Position numbers and translations under genes: made by a program. Shown here one piece after another: positions 1 to 6,415 of a DNA stretch of 10,027 nt (within the stretch, counting starts at the first letter, position 1; every line of letters begins with the position of its first letter). The stretch covers positions 1-10,027 of the forward strand of contig JBLIOL010000208.1 of the NCBI GenBank assembly GCA_047639615.1, in the 5' to 3' direction. The DNA comes from CAYWNK01 sp047639615. Lineage in GTDB: Bacteria; Planctomycetota; UBA1135; GCA-002686595. The notes below the pieces were generated by a model. That model did no database searches. It saw nothing but the letters and a program-made list of their open reading frames with translations, and was not told where the DNA came from.

Positions 1-1
1 T

Positions 2-319
2 TTGTGGTGCTTCCCCAATCTGATGCTGAACGTCTATCCCTGGGGCCTCTCGGTGAACCAGGTGGAGCCGGCGGGACCCGGGAGATGCCGGGTGCGGTAC
101 ATGCGCTTTGTGTCCAGACCTGAGCTATTGGGCCAGGGAGCGGGCGCTGAGCTCGATCAGGTGGAGTTGGAGGACCAGAAAGTGGTCGAGGCGGTCCAGA
201 GTCGGATGGGCTCCAGGGGGCGTGTGAGGGGCCGGTATTCGCTCGAGCACGAGGCTGGGGTGCACCTTTTTCATCGCTTGCTGGCGAGTTCTGGGGATCA
301 TGCGGCGGCGCGCGCTTGA
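2..319 (+). CDS. Rieske-type ring-hydroxylating oxygenase alpha subunit, C-terminal fragment
   Basis: The reading frame is open at the left edge, so only about the last 105 residues are present; the Rieske [2Fe-2S] domain and the His ligands of the mononuclear iron lie outside. What is visible matches the end of the catalytic START/SRPBCC-like domain of Rieske oxygenases of the choline monooxygenase/phenylpropionate dioxygenase type. It has a WCFPNLMLNVYPWGLSVN strand pair, VEPAGPGRCRVRY, then an LDQVELEDQKVVEAVQ helix. That helix normally carries the carboxylate iron ligand; Asp at fragment residue 58 is the likely one. It ends in RGRYSLEHEAGVHLFHRLL, also typical. Members use O2 and electrons from a reductase to hydroxylate or demethylate aromatic or quaternary-amine substrates in the cytoplasm. 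The substrate cannot be read from this fragment. TGA stop. It does not obviously belong with the genes that follow. Confidence 0.85.
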   Translation: MWCFPNLMLNVYPWGLSVNQVEPAGPGRCRVRYMRFVSRPELLGQGAGAELDQVELEDQKVVEAVQSRMGSRGRVRGRYSLEHEAGVHLFHRLLASSGDHAAARA

Positions 320-403
320 GACGTCGGGGCAGGTGGGGTATAGCTGGGCTCTCTGCCACGTTTTTTGGCGCTCTCCTTGTCGCTCCTCCCGCATTCCCCC
401 CCG

Positions 404-1081
404 ATGCGCTCCACGCTCCTCATCAGCTTAATTCTCGGTCTGCTCGCTAGCTGCAGCACCACCTCCAACGAACACCTGCGTCTGCAGGCGCGCTCCGACG
501 ATAGCGTCATCGGGCCCGGCGATACCGTGACCGTGGTGGACGACATGCGCAAAGAGGCGATCATGGCCTCCGCGCGCATCACCGCCGACGGACAGATGGA
601 AGTCCCCGGCCTCGGCCTGGTGGATGTGTCCGGCATGACCGCGCGCCAGCTGCGCCGATCGCTGGCCGACCAGTACGTGGATATCTACGGTCGCACCGAC
701 CTGAGCGTCGACGTGCTCGCACCCGATCAGCGCTACTACGTCTACGGCGAGGTGTCCGTCCCCGGACGCTTCGACTTGAGCAACGGCTGCACCGTGTTCG
801 AGGCCGTCGAGCGCGCCCAAGTCGATCGCAACACCGGCGACCTGACCAAGGTGCGACTGGTACGCGGCACCCTCGACGCCGAGCAGGTCACCCACTTCAA
901 CGTGCGCCGCATGGCGCGCGGCGACTTGAGCTTCAACATGGTCCTGCTGGACGGCGACATCCTGTACGTGCCGCCGACCGCGGTGGGCCAGGTGCTCAGC
1001 CCGGTCATGTCACGACCCGCTCCCGCGGATCCTGAAGTGCGCCGTCTGCGCATCGATCCGAACGAAGAAGACGAGTACTAG
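404..1081 (+). CDS. Short polysaccharide export lipoprotein (Poly_export/SLBB family)
   Basis: About 225 residues from the ATG at 404. I chose this over a TTG at 365 because it places a lipoprotein signal peptide at the very N-terminus (LLISLILGLLAS then Cys17, lipobox LASC). A Poly_export domain follows at roughly residues 35-105, with IGPGDTVTVV and ITADGQMEVPGLGLVDVSGMTARQL. Then comes one SLBB-type beta-grasp domain at roughly 110-190, with YYVYGEVSVPGRFDLSNG and a closing DGDILYVPP. The family forms outer-membrane/periplasmic conduits for capsule or exopolysaccharide, with Wza as the model. This copy is much shorter than Wza (about 380 residues): it has a single SLBB repeat and ends in an acidic tail (PNEEDEY) instead of an amphipathic membrane helix, so it may be a periplasmic or accessory form. 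No co-polymerase, glycosyltransferase or flippase lies beside it. CutC starts 7 nt after its TAG stop. Confidence 0.87.
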   Translation: MRSTLLISLILGLLASCSTTSNEHLRLQARSDDSVIGPGDTVTVVDDMRKEAIMASARITADGQMEVPGLGLVDVSGMTARQLRRSLADQYVDIYGRTDLSVDVLAPDQRYYVYGEVSVPGRFDLSNGCTVFEAVERAQVDRNTGDLTKVRLVRGTLDAEQVTHFNVRRMARGDLSFNMVLLDGDILYVPPTAVGQVLSPVMSRPAPADPEVRRLRIDPNEEDEY

Positions 1082-1088
1082 GTCTAGC

Positions 1089-1829
1089 TTGCGCACGGGC
1101 ATCGAGGTCTGTGTCCAGGACGTCGCTGGCTGCTTGGCAGCCGAGGCAGGCGGAGCGGATCGTATCGAGCTGTGTTGCGCCCTAGGTCTCGGCGGGCTTA
1201 CGCCCAGCTTGGGCCTGCTGCAGGCGGCTAAGGCCGCTACATCTCTGGAGATCGTGGCGCTCTTGCGGCCGCGGGCCGGGGATTTTTTGTATGACGCCAG
1301 CGAGCGCGGTTGCTTGCTTGCGGACTTGGAAGCCCTGGTATCTGCCGGAGCCACGGGCATCGCGCTCGGCGCCCTGCAGGCTGACGGTCAGCTGGATCGC
1401 GGCTTCCTACGGGAGCTCGTAGCGGCGGCCGGAGGGGCGACTTTGACCTGCCATCGGGCCTTTGACCATGCGCGCGACCTGCGTGAGGCGCTGGATGTAC
1501 TGCGCGAGCTGGGTTTTGCGCGCGTGCTCAGCTCCGGAGCGGCTCCAAATGCGCCGGCTGGGTCGGCGCTGCTGCGCGAGCTGGTGCAGGCGGCGGACGA
1601 TGGGCTCGAAGTGATCGCGGGTGCGGGCGTGCGCGCTGAGAACGTGGCTGCACTGGTGCGCGAAACCGGCGTGAGCTGGGTGCATCTTTCGGCGGGCGCC
1701 GATCGAGCCAGCGCCATGCAGCACCGCGTACCGAATGTGCCCATGGGAGCGGAATCGGCCCAGGGGGAGCTTCTGCGGCGCTACACCGACGAGGCTTTGG
1801 TGCGCGCTTGTCGTGTGGCCCTCGAGTAG
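1089..1829 (+). CDS. cutC: CutC family protein (historically 'copper homeostasis protein')
   Basis: A 246-residue protein, full length for CutC, a TIM-barrel family. Family motifs appear in order: IEVCVQDVAGCLAAEAGGAD near the start, RIELCCALGLGGLTPS (residues 25-40), LLRPRAGDFLYDA (58-70), GALQADGQLD (94-103), TCHRAFDHARDL (120-131), VLSSG (146-150), VIAGAGVRAENV (175-186) and VHLSAG (198-203). The start is a TTG at 1089, chosen because the conserved first strand begins right there; no good Shine-Dalgarno is visible. CutC was named from an E. coli copper-tolerance phenotype, but its biochemical role is unsettled, so the copper label should be read as a family name. Its barrel and conserved polar pocket look enzyme-like. 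It follows the export lipoprotein by 7 nt, probably co-transcribed, and sits 64 nt before nagB. TAG stop. Confidence 0.94.
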   Translation: MRTGIEVCVQDVAGCLAAEAGGADRIELCCALGLGGLTPSLGLLQAAKAATSLEIVALLRPRAGDFLYDASERGCLLADLEALVSAGATGIALGALQADGQLDRGFLRELVAAAGGATLTCHRAFDHARDLREALDVLRELGFARVLSSGAAPNAPAGSALLRELVQAADDGLEVIAGAGVRAENVAALVRETGVSWVHLSAGADRASAMQHRVPNVPMGAESAQGELLRRYTDEALVRACRVALE

Positions 1830-1862
1830 TCCTAGATAGAAGCAGCGGCCCTCGGCGCAACC

Positions 1863-1873
1863 CAGGCTAGTAT
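1863..1873 (+). promoter_or_regulatory. Possible promoter -10 element upstream of nagB
   Basis: CAGGCTAGTAT lies in the 64-nt gap between cutC and nagB, giving a TAGTAT hexamer at 1868-1873, 20 nt before the nagB ATG. Ten of its eleven bases recur just before the gamma-glutamyltransferase gene (8751-8761). No convincing -35 hexamer is seen 16-18 nt upstream, so this rests only on the -10-like match, the recurrence and the position. Confidence 0.3.
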
Positions 1874-1893
1874 GTCGCCATCGGCTTCAAACC

Positions 1894-2682
1894 ATGAGCG
1901 CCCCCCGCAGTTCCACAAGCAGCCCCGTGATCCCTGTCCAAAATGTCGCCGATCAGGTCCAGGCCGTGAATGCGGTGGTGGATGAGATGGAAGCCCTGCT
2001 GCGCTCGAGCGCGAAGCGCGGCGAGAGCTGCGTACTGGGGCTAGCAACCGGCGGCACCATGCCGCCCTTATACGCGGAGCTTGTACGCCGTCAGCGCGAG
2101 GAAGGACTCGACCTAAGCGTCTTGCGCTCCTTCAACCTGGACGAGTACGTGGGCTTGGATGCGCGCGATCCGCGCTCCTTCGCTAGCTACATGGCCCAGC
2201 ACCTCGTCGGGCCGGCGGACTTGGATCCGCGCCAGGTGTGCTTGCCCGATGGCATCGTCGGGCGCCAGGATCCGGCGGCGGTGGCGGCGGCCTACGAGGA
2301 ACAGATCGCGGACGCGGGTGGCCTGCAGTTGCAGCTGCTCGGCCTCGGTCGCAACGGACACATCGGTTTCAACGAGCCGGGTTCGGCTGGGGACTCGCGC
2401 ACGCGGCTGGTGGAGCTGGCGCCGGCCACGCGCCAGGATGCGGCGGCGAGCTTCGACGGGCTCGAGAACGTGCCGCGTCAGGCGCTGACGGTTGGTATCG
2501 GCACGATCCTGCAGGCAGAGCGCTTGCGCGTGTTGGCCTTCGGTGCAGCCAAGGCCGCAGCCGTGGCGGCCACCCTCGGCGGACCGCGCACGGTGGATTG
2601 GCCCTGCAGCTTCCTGCGCGACCACGGGGATGTGCGCCTCTTTGCGGATGCCGCTGCAATGGGCACGGCGGAGCCTAGCTGA
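1894..2682 (+). CDS. nagB: Glucosamine-6-phosphate deaminase
   Basis: Predicted cytoplasmic NagB, 262 residues, close to the E. coli length of 266. It converts glucosamine-6-phosphate to fructose-6-phosphate and ammonia, the committed step feeding amino sugars into glycolysis. Visible motifs are the phosphate-binding loop LATGGTMPPLY (50-60), FNLDEYVGL (80-88) with Asp83 matching the catalytic general base (E. coli Asp72), and LGLGRNGHIGFNEPGS (149-164). In that last motif His156 and Glu161 match E. coli His143 and Glu148, and Asn154 stands where E. coli has Asp141; the family signature allows Asn there. ALTVGIGT (197-204) and the Lys in FGAAKA (Lys220) are also conserved. The N-terminus carries about 10 extra Ser/Thr-rich residues. 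ATG start with no clear Shine-Dalgarno. The symporter gene begins 2 nt after its TGA, so the two are probably co-translated. No nagA or kinase is in the window. Confidence 0.95.
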   Translation: MSAPRSSTSSPVIPVQNVADQVQAVNAVVDEMEALLRSSAKRGESCVLGLATGGTMPPLYAELVRRQREEGLDLSVLRSFNLDEYVGLDARDPRSFASYMAQHLVGPADLDPRQVCLPDGIVGRQDPAAVAAAYEEQIADAGGLQLQLLGLGRNGHIGFNEPGSAGDSRTRLVELAPATRQDAAASFDGLENVPRQALTVGIGTILQAERLRVLAFGAAKAAAVAATLGGPRTVDWPCSFLRDHGDVRLFADAAAMGTAEPS

Positions 2683-2684
2683 GC

Positions 2685-4376
2685 ATGTTGGCCGGGGAAT
2701 TCACCGGCTTGGATTGGGCGGTGGTGCTGGGGCTCTTGCTCTTCACCACTTGGGTCGGGCATCGCAAGAGCGGCAAGCCAAAGGACCTGCGCGGATTCTT
2801 CCTGGGAGGGCGGCAACTGCCCTGGCTGGTGGTGGCGGCCTCGATCGTCGCCACGGAGATTTCGGCCGTGACCTTCGTTAGCTTCCCATCGGTGGTGTGG
2901 CGTGAGGGCGGCAATATCACCTACCTGCAGATCGGACTCTTTGGATCTCTGATCGCGCGCGCGATCGTGGGCTTCGTGCTGATGCCGGCCTACTTCGAGC
3001 GCGAAATTTTCAGTCCCTACGATTACGTGGGGCGGCGGCTGGGCGAGGGCGCGCGGCGCGTGACGAGCGTGCTGTTCACCATTGGCGGCGTGCTCGGGCA
3101 GAGCGCGCGCGTGTACCTGACTGCGGTTGTGCTCGAGGTGCTCTTGCGCGATGAGCTGCTGGCTTTGGGCGGCATGCTCGGAGTCTCAGCCCTGACGGCG
3201 GCGGTGGTGGCGATCGGTATCGTCGCTGTGCTATGGACCTGGATGGGCGGCATCGCGGCGGTGGTCTGGACCGATGCCATTCTGTTCCTGATGTTCCTGG
3301 GCGGCGGGTTGGCGACCTTGGCGGTCTTGCACACGACCTTGGATGGCGGACTCTGGCCGGCTTTCCAGTCGGGCTACGAGGCTGGCAAATTGCAGCTGAT
3401 CGATACGAGCACGGACCTTTCGAAGCCGTACACCCTTTGGGTCGCGCTCTTCGTGGCGTCCTGGGGTCAGGTGGGTCCCTATGGTTGCGATCAGCTGATG
3501 GTGCAGCGGCTCTTGGGCTGCAAGGATGCGCGCGCGGCGCGTAAAGCGATCCTGGCCTCGATCGCGGCGGTGGGTGTGATCTTCCTGGTGGCGCTGGTGG
3601 GCGTGGGGCTTTGGGCTTGGACGCAGCAGGCTCCGCTTGAAGGTGAGGCGGCGCGCTTGGTGGCGGAGAAGACCGACCGGATTTTCCCGGTGTTCCTGCG
3701 CGAGGGTCTGCCCTCGGGCGTGCGCGGCTTTGTGCTGGCGGGCATCTTTGCGGCGGCCATCTCAAGCTTGGATTCGATCCTGGCGGCGCTCTCGCAGACG
3801 ACACTGTCCTTATTGCCAACTCGCGAGGGCGAGGACGAGCGCAAGACCCTGCGGCGCTCGCGGATTCTGGTGCTCTTTTACGGCGTGCTGCTATGCGCGA
3901 CGGCGGTGGGCACGGCCCAGGTGGCTGAGCACTACTCGTCGATCCTCGACTTGGCCTTGGCCATGGCGGGCTACACGGGCGGCGCCTTGTTGGCGGCGGT
4001 GGTGCTCGCGCTCTTGCCCAGTGGGCGCGGCGGGGCGGGCTTTTTGATCTCGGCACCGCTCTCGGTGCTGAGTGTGATCTGTGTGGCTTGGCACGAACCC
4101 TGGACCGAACAGGCCTTGGGCTTGGTGACGGTGCTGCTGGCTTGGCCCGTGCTCTGGCGTGGCGCGCGCGGCGACCTCAGCTGGCAGCGTTGTGCGGGGC
4201 AGCTGGGATTGCTGCTGGTCTGTGCGCTGGCCTTGCTGCAGGTGCTCGATGGGGGCAGCCTGCCCTGGCCCTGGTTCATTCCGATCGGAACCCTGGTGGC
4301 TTGGTTCGGGGCCTATGGCTTCGATGTGCCGGCGGCTAAGGCAGCAGCTCAGCCAGCACAGCTCCCAGGCGCGTGA
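2685..4376 (+). CDS. Sodium:solute symporter (SSS/SLC5 family), probably for a sugar or amino sugar
   Basis: A 563-residue inner-membrane protein with roughly 13 hydrophobic segments, full length for the SSS family with the LeuT-like fold. Recognisable parts are the DLRGFFLGGRQLPW entry before the core helices (34-47) and the broken helix VAASIVATEISAVTFVSFP (50-68). Next are SPYDYVGRRLG (110-120), the WTWMGGIAAVVWTDAI helix (184-199) and CDQLMVQRLLGCKDARAARKA (268-288). Then comes AGIFAAAISSLDSILAALS (352-370), whose adjacent Ser360-Ser361 and Asp363 fall in the Na+ site (Na2) region. Members couple Na+ entry to uptake of sugars, sialic acid, amino acids or other solutes. The substrate cannot be read from sequence, but its start 2 nt after nagB suggests an amino sugar or related compound. 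The last 20 residues are Ala/Pro/Gln-rich and lie in a 41-nt overlap with the convergent oxoamine synthase gene. Confidence 0.94.
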   Translation: MLAGEFTGLDWAVVLGLLLFTTWVGHRKSGKPKDLRGFFLGGRQLPWLVVAASIVATEISAVTFVSFPSVVWREGGNITYLQIGLFGSLIARAIVGFVLMPAYFEREIFSPYDYVGRRLGEGARRVTSVLFTIGGVLGQSARVYLTAVVLEVLLRDELLALGGMLGVSALTAAVVAIGIVAVLWTWMGGIAAVVWTDAILFLMFLGGGLATLAVLHTTLDGGLWPAFQSGYEAGKLQLIDTSTDLSKPYTLWVALFVASWGQVGPYGCDQLMVQRLLGCKDARAARKAILASIAAVGVIFLVALVGVGLWAWTQQAPLEGEAARLVAEKTDRIFPVFLREGLPSGVRGFVLAGIFAAAISSLDSILAALSQTTLSLLPTREGEDERKTLRRSRILVLFYGVLLCATAVGTAQVAEHYSSILDLALAMAGYTGGALLAAVVLALLPSGRGGAGFLISAPLSVLSVICVAWHEPWTEQALGLVTVLLAWPVLWRGARGDLSWQRCAGQLGLLLVCALALLQVLDGGSLPWPWFIPIGTLVAWFGAYGFDVPAAKAAAQPAQLPGA

Positions 4377-5424
4377 TCTCTGCTTCCGTGTGCTCGGCGT
4401 TGACCGCTACGCGCAGATAGCCACCGTCTGTGCCGGGGTAGCGCATCCAGGGCACGAAGAGACCGTGGCTGAGGATCGCGGCGGCTAGGGAGCGGCCTTG
4501 GCTCTCGTCCTCGATGCGGATCGTGATGACCGGCAGGAAGCTGCCGGGGTGGGGCCGGTCGAGGCGCTCGGCGATGCGGTGCAGGGCGCGCGTGTTCTTG
4601 TGCAAGAGTTCGAGGCGCACGGGTTCGCTCTGCAGGATTTCCAGGGCGGCGAAGGCGCCGGCGGCGGCGCTGGGCGCGAGCGGCGTGCTGCTGGAGGCGG
4701 CTTCGGCGCGACGCCGCACAGCTTCTACGCGGTCGGCCGCGCCAGATACGAAGCCGCCCATGGAACCCAAGGACTTGGCCAGGGAGGAGACCTGCAGAAT
4801 GCGCGTGTCTTCGAGGTCGAAGGCGGCGGCGGTGCCGCGACCGCCGGGGCCGGTGACGCCTAGGCCATGGCTGTCGTCGATTACCAAGAGGCCATCCTTG
4901 GGCAGCATGCGCAGCAGCTCGGCTAGAGGCGCCATGCGGCCCACTTGGGGGTAGACGCCGTCCGTGAGCAGGCAGGGCTCAGTGCCGCGGTAGCGATCGA
5001 GTAGGGCGTTGGCTCGGTTCAGGTCGCCGGGGCCGTAGTCGTGGTTGGGGGCGCCGCTGCTGGCGGCGGCGGCGACGAGGCTGGCGTGCGCGTCGGCGTC
5101 GAGCAGCATGGCGCCCGCGCGGCCGCGCAGGGCTTGGCCGAGGGCTAGGTTGGCGAGCCAACCGCTGGAGAGCAGCAGGGCCGACTCGACCTGCAGAAAC
5201 TCCGCCAGGGCTTCTTCCAAGCGGTCGTGCCAGACGCAGCCGCCGGAGGTGTGGCGCGCGGCCGTGGGCGAGAGACCGTGGTCACGCAGGGCGCCGGCCG
5301 CGGCGCTGAGCACGGCGGGGTGGTGCGCCAGGCCCAGGTAGTTGGTGCCGGCGAAGGCTAGCAGTTGATTACCGCGCAGGGTGACCGTGGTGGCGCTGCT
5401 CTGCTCGAAGGCGTGGGGTCGCAA
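4336..5424 (-). CDS. PLP-dependent alpha-oxoamine synthase (BioF/Kbl-like)
   Basis: 362 residues, class II aminotransferase fold. Family enzymes join an amino acid to an acyl-CoA with loss of CO2 (BioF, HemA, Spt) or run the related CoA-dependent cleavage (Kbl). Visible motifs are AGTNYLGLAHHPAV (25-38), SGGCVWHDRLEEALAEFL (60-77), DADAHASL (109-116) with a His that normally stacks on PLP, VIDDSHGLGVTGPGGRG (181-197) with the Asp and His that contact PLP, and SSLAKSLGSMGGF (213-225) with Lys217 as the Schiff-base lysine. The region normally reading VFSMDGDxAPL here reads VYPQVGRMAPL, and the N-terminus is about 20 residues short, so this is a divergent subfamily. I would not call it bioF: no other biotin gene is present. 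TTG start, 1 nt after the TAA of the upstream dehydrogenase gene, so it is translationally linked to it. TAG stop; its 3' end overlaps the symporter gene. Confidence 0.89.
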   Translation of the reverse strand: MRPHAFEQSSATTVTLRGNQLLAFAGTNYLGLAHHPAVLSAAAGALRDHGLSPTAARHTSGGCVWHDRLEEALAEFLQVESALLLSSGWLANLALGQALRGRAGAMLLDADAHASLVAAAASSGAPNHDYGPGDLNRANALLDRYRGTEPCLLTDGVYPQVGRMAPLAELLRMLPKDGLLVIDDSHGLGVTGPGGRGTAAAFDLEDTRILQVSSLAKSLGSMGGFVSGAADRVEAVRRRAEAASSSTPLAPSAAAGAFAALEILQSEPVRLELLHKNTRALHRIAERLDRPHPGSFLPVITIRIEDESQGRSLAAAILSHGLFVPWMRYPGTDGGYLRVAVNAEHTEAEITRLGAVLAELLP

Positions 5425-5425
5425 C

Positions 5426-6415
5426 TTAGTTGTGCCAGCGAGGGAGGACTAAATCGGCGGGCGTTCGCAAACCTGCGGGGGCCGTGGCGAGGGCGCGGGC
5501 CGTGGCTAGCAGCATGGAGGAGGTGGCGTCGTCACCGGGCACGGCTCCGGGGATGATCAGCTCTAGATCGGGCTCGCCGAAGAGCTGCACGCGGTCGGCG
5601 GGGTCAGCTTGATCGATGGCGGCTTGGAACTCGAGGCGCACGACTTCCTTGCCCTGCTCTAGGCCGACGCCGACTTGGCGCACACCGCGCGCGTGGCCGG
5701 CGGGTATCGGACCTAGGTCGCAGTGCATGTCCACCTCGGCCCAGACCGGTTCCAGCTGTTCATCCCAGCTGTCCAGTTCAAAGCCCAGGTGGTGAGCCAG
5801 CAGGTGCATGGATTCGAGCAGGCCCACGTGGCGCAGGCTGCCGGTGGCGGCGCGCTTGGCGAAGTCTGCAGGCGAGAGTGCGGCGCCGATTTTGCGTTGG
5901 AAGGGGATGCGCCGCGGGCGGGCGTCTTGGATGCGCGCGATGTGCACGCGCTCGACCTTACGGCAGGCGCTGCTCAGGAAGAGCGGCAGCAGGTCCATCA
6001 CGAAGCCGGGGTTCACGCCGGAGGCGCATAGGGCTACGCCGGCGGACTGGGCCTTGCCGTCGAGGGCGGCGGCGCACTCAGGGTGGCGCAGCCAGGGCCA
6101 GAGCATCTCTTCGCAGGAGCTGACCGCGGGGATGCCGCGCTCGATCCAGTCCTCGAGGCAGCCGGCGACGACGCTGAAGTCGGAGCCGGTTGTGACGAGT
6201 GCCGCGTCGAGATCGGCGCGCTGCAGGTTGCTGCTGGCGAGGCTGGGGCTCACGCAGAGCTCGCCCAGGTCCAGGTTCAGGAGCTCGCTGACGGAGGCGC
6301 CTTGCAGTTCTTCGGCGAGGTCGATGACCGCTACGAGTTGATCCCCGCGCTGGTGGATTTCACGCGCGAGTTTTTGGCCGAGGGGGCCGAAGCCTTGGAT
6401 GGCGTAGCGGTTCAT
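5426..6415 (-). CDS. NAD(P)-dependent oxidoreductase, 2,4-diaminopentanoate dehydrogenase/dihydrodipicolinate reductase-like
   Basis: 329 residues from the ATG at 6415, which overlaps the upstream stop as ATGA. A longer frame back to 6610 would add a low-complexity Arg/Pro-rich stretch and is rejected. The N-terminus is a Rossmann fold with IQGFGPLGQKLAREI (6-20); the GFGPLG loop is followed by VAVID with acidic Asp32, which may favour NAD over NADP. LVTTGSDFS (73-81) and AVSSCEEMLWPW (97-108) follow. Then comes the family-typical block GVNPGFVMDLLPLFLS (133-148), RIQDARPRRIPFQRKIGAALS (161-181) and RHVGLLESMHLLAHHLG (195-211). These match 2,4-diaminopentanoate dehydrogenase, which oxidatively deaminates a diamino acid to 2-amino-4-oxopentanoate in clostridial ornithine breakdown. 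No other genes of that pathway are here, so the real substrate is open; an amino or imino/keto acid is likely. Its partner is the oxoamine synthase 1 nt downstream. Confidence 0.82.
   Translation of the reverse strand: MNRYAIQGFGPLGQKLAREIHQRGDQLVAVIDLAEELQGASVSELLNLDLGELCVSPSLASSNLQRADLDAALVTTGSDFSVVAGCLEDWIERGIPAVSSCEEMLWPWLRHPECAAALDGKAQSAGVALCASGVNPGFVMDLLPLFLSSACRKVERVHIARIQDARPRRIPFQRKIGAALSPADFAKRAATGSLRHVGLLESMHLLAHHLGFELDSWDEQLEPVWAEVDMHCDLGPIPAGHARGVRQVGVGLEQGKEVVRLEFQAAIDQADPADRVQLFGEPDLELIIPGAVPGDDATSSMLLATARALATAPAGLRTPADLVLPRWHN

Noticed and set aside
320..366. Possible terminator after the Rieske gene: GGCAG (328-332) and CTGCC (353-357) followed by a six-T run (361-366).
   Set aside because: The stem is only 5 bp with a 20-nt loop and the T-run is offset by 3 nt; it also contains the TATAGCTGGG promoter-like element. 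Too weak to annotate.
365..403. Earlier TTG start for the polysaccharide export protein.
   Set aside because: It would put 13 residues in front of a textbook lipoprotein signal peptide that starts exactly at the ATG at 404.
3076..4056. 326-codon minus-strand open frame opposite the symporter.
   Set aside because: Its Pro/Arg/Ser-rich composition is typical of an antisense shadow and the symporter motifs on the plus strand are unambiguous.
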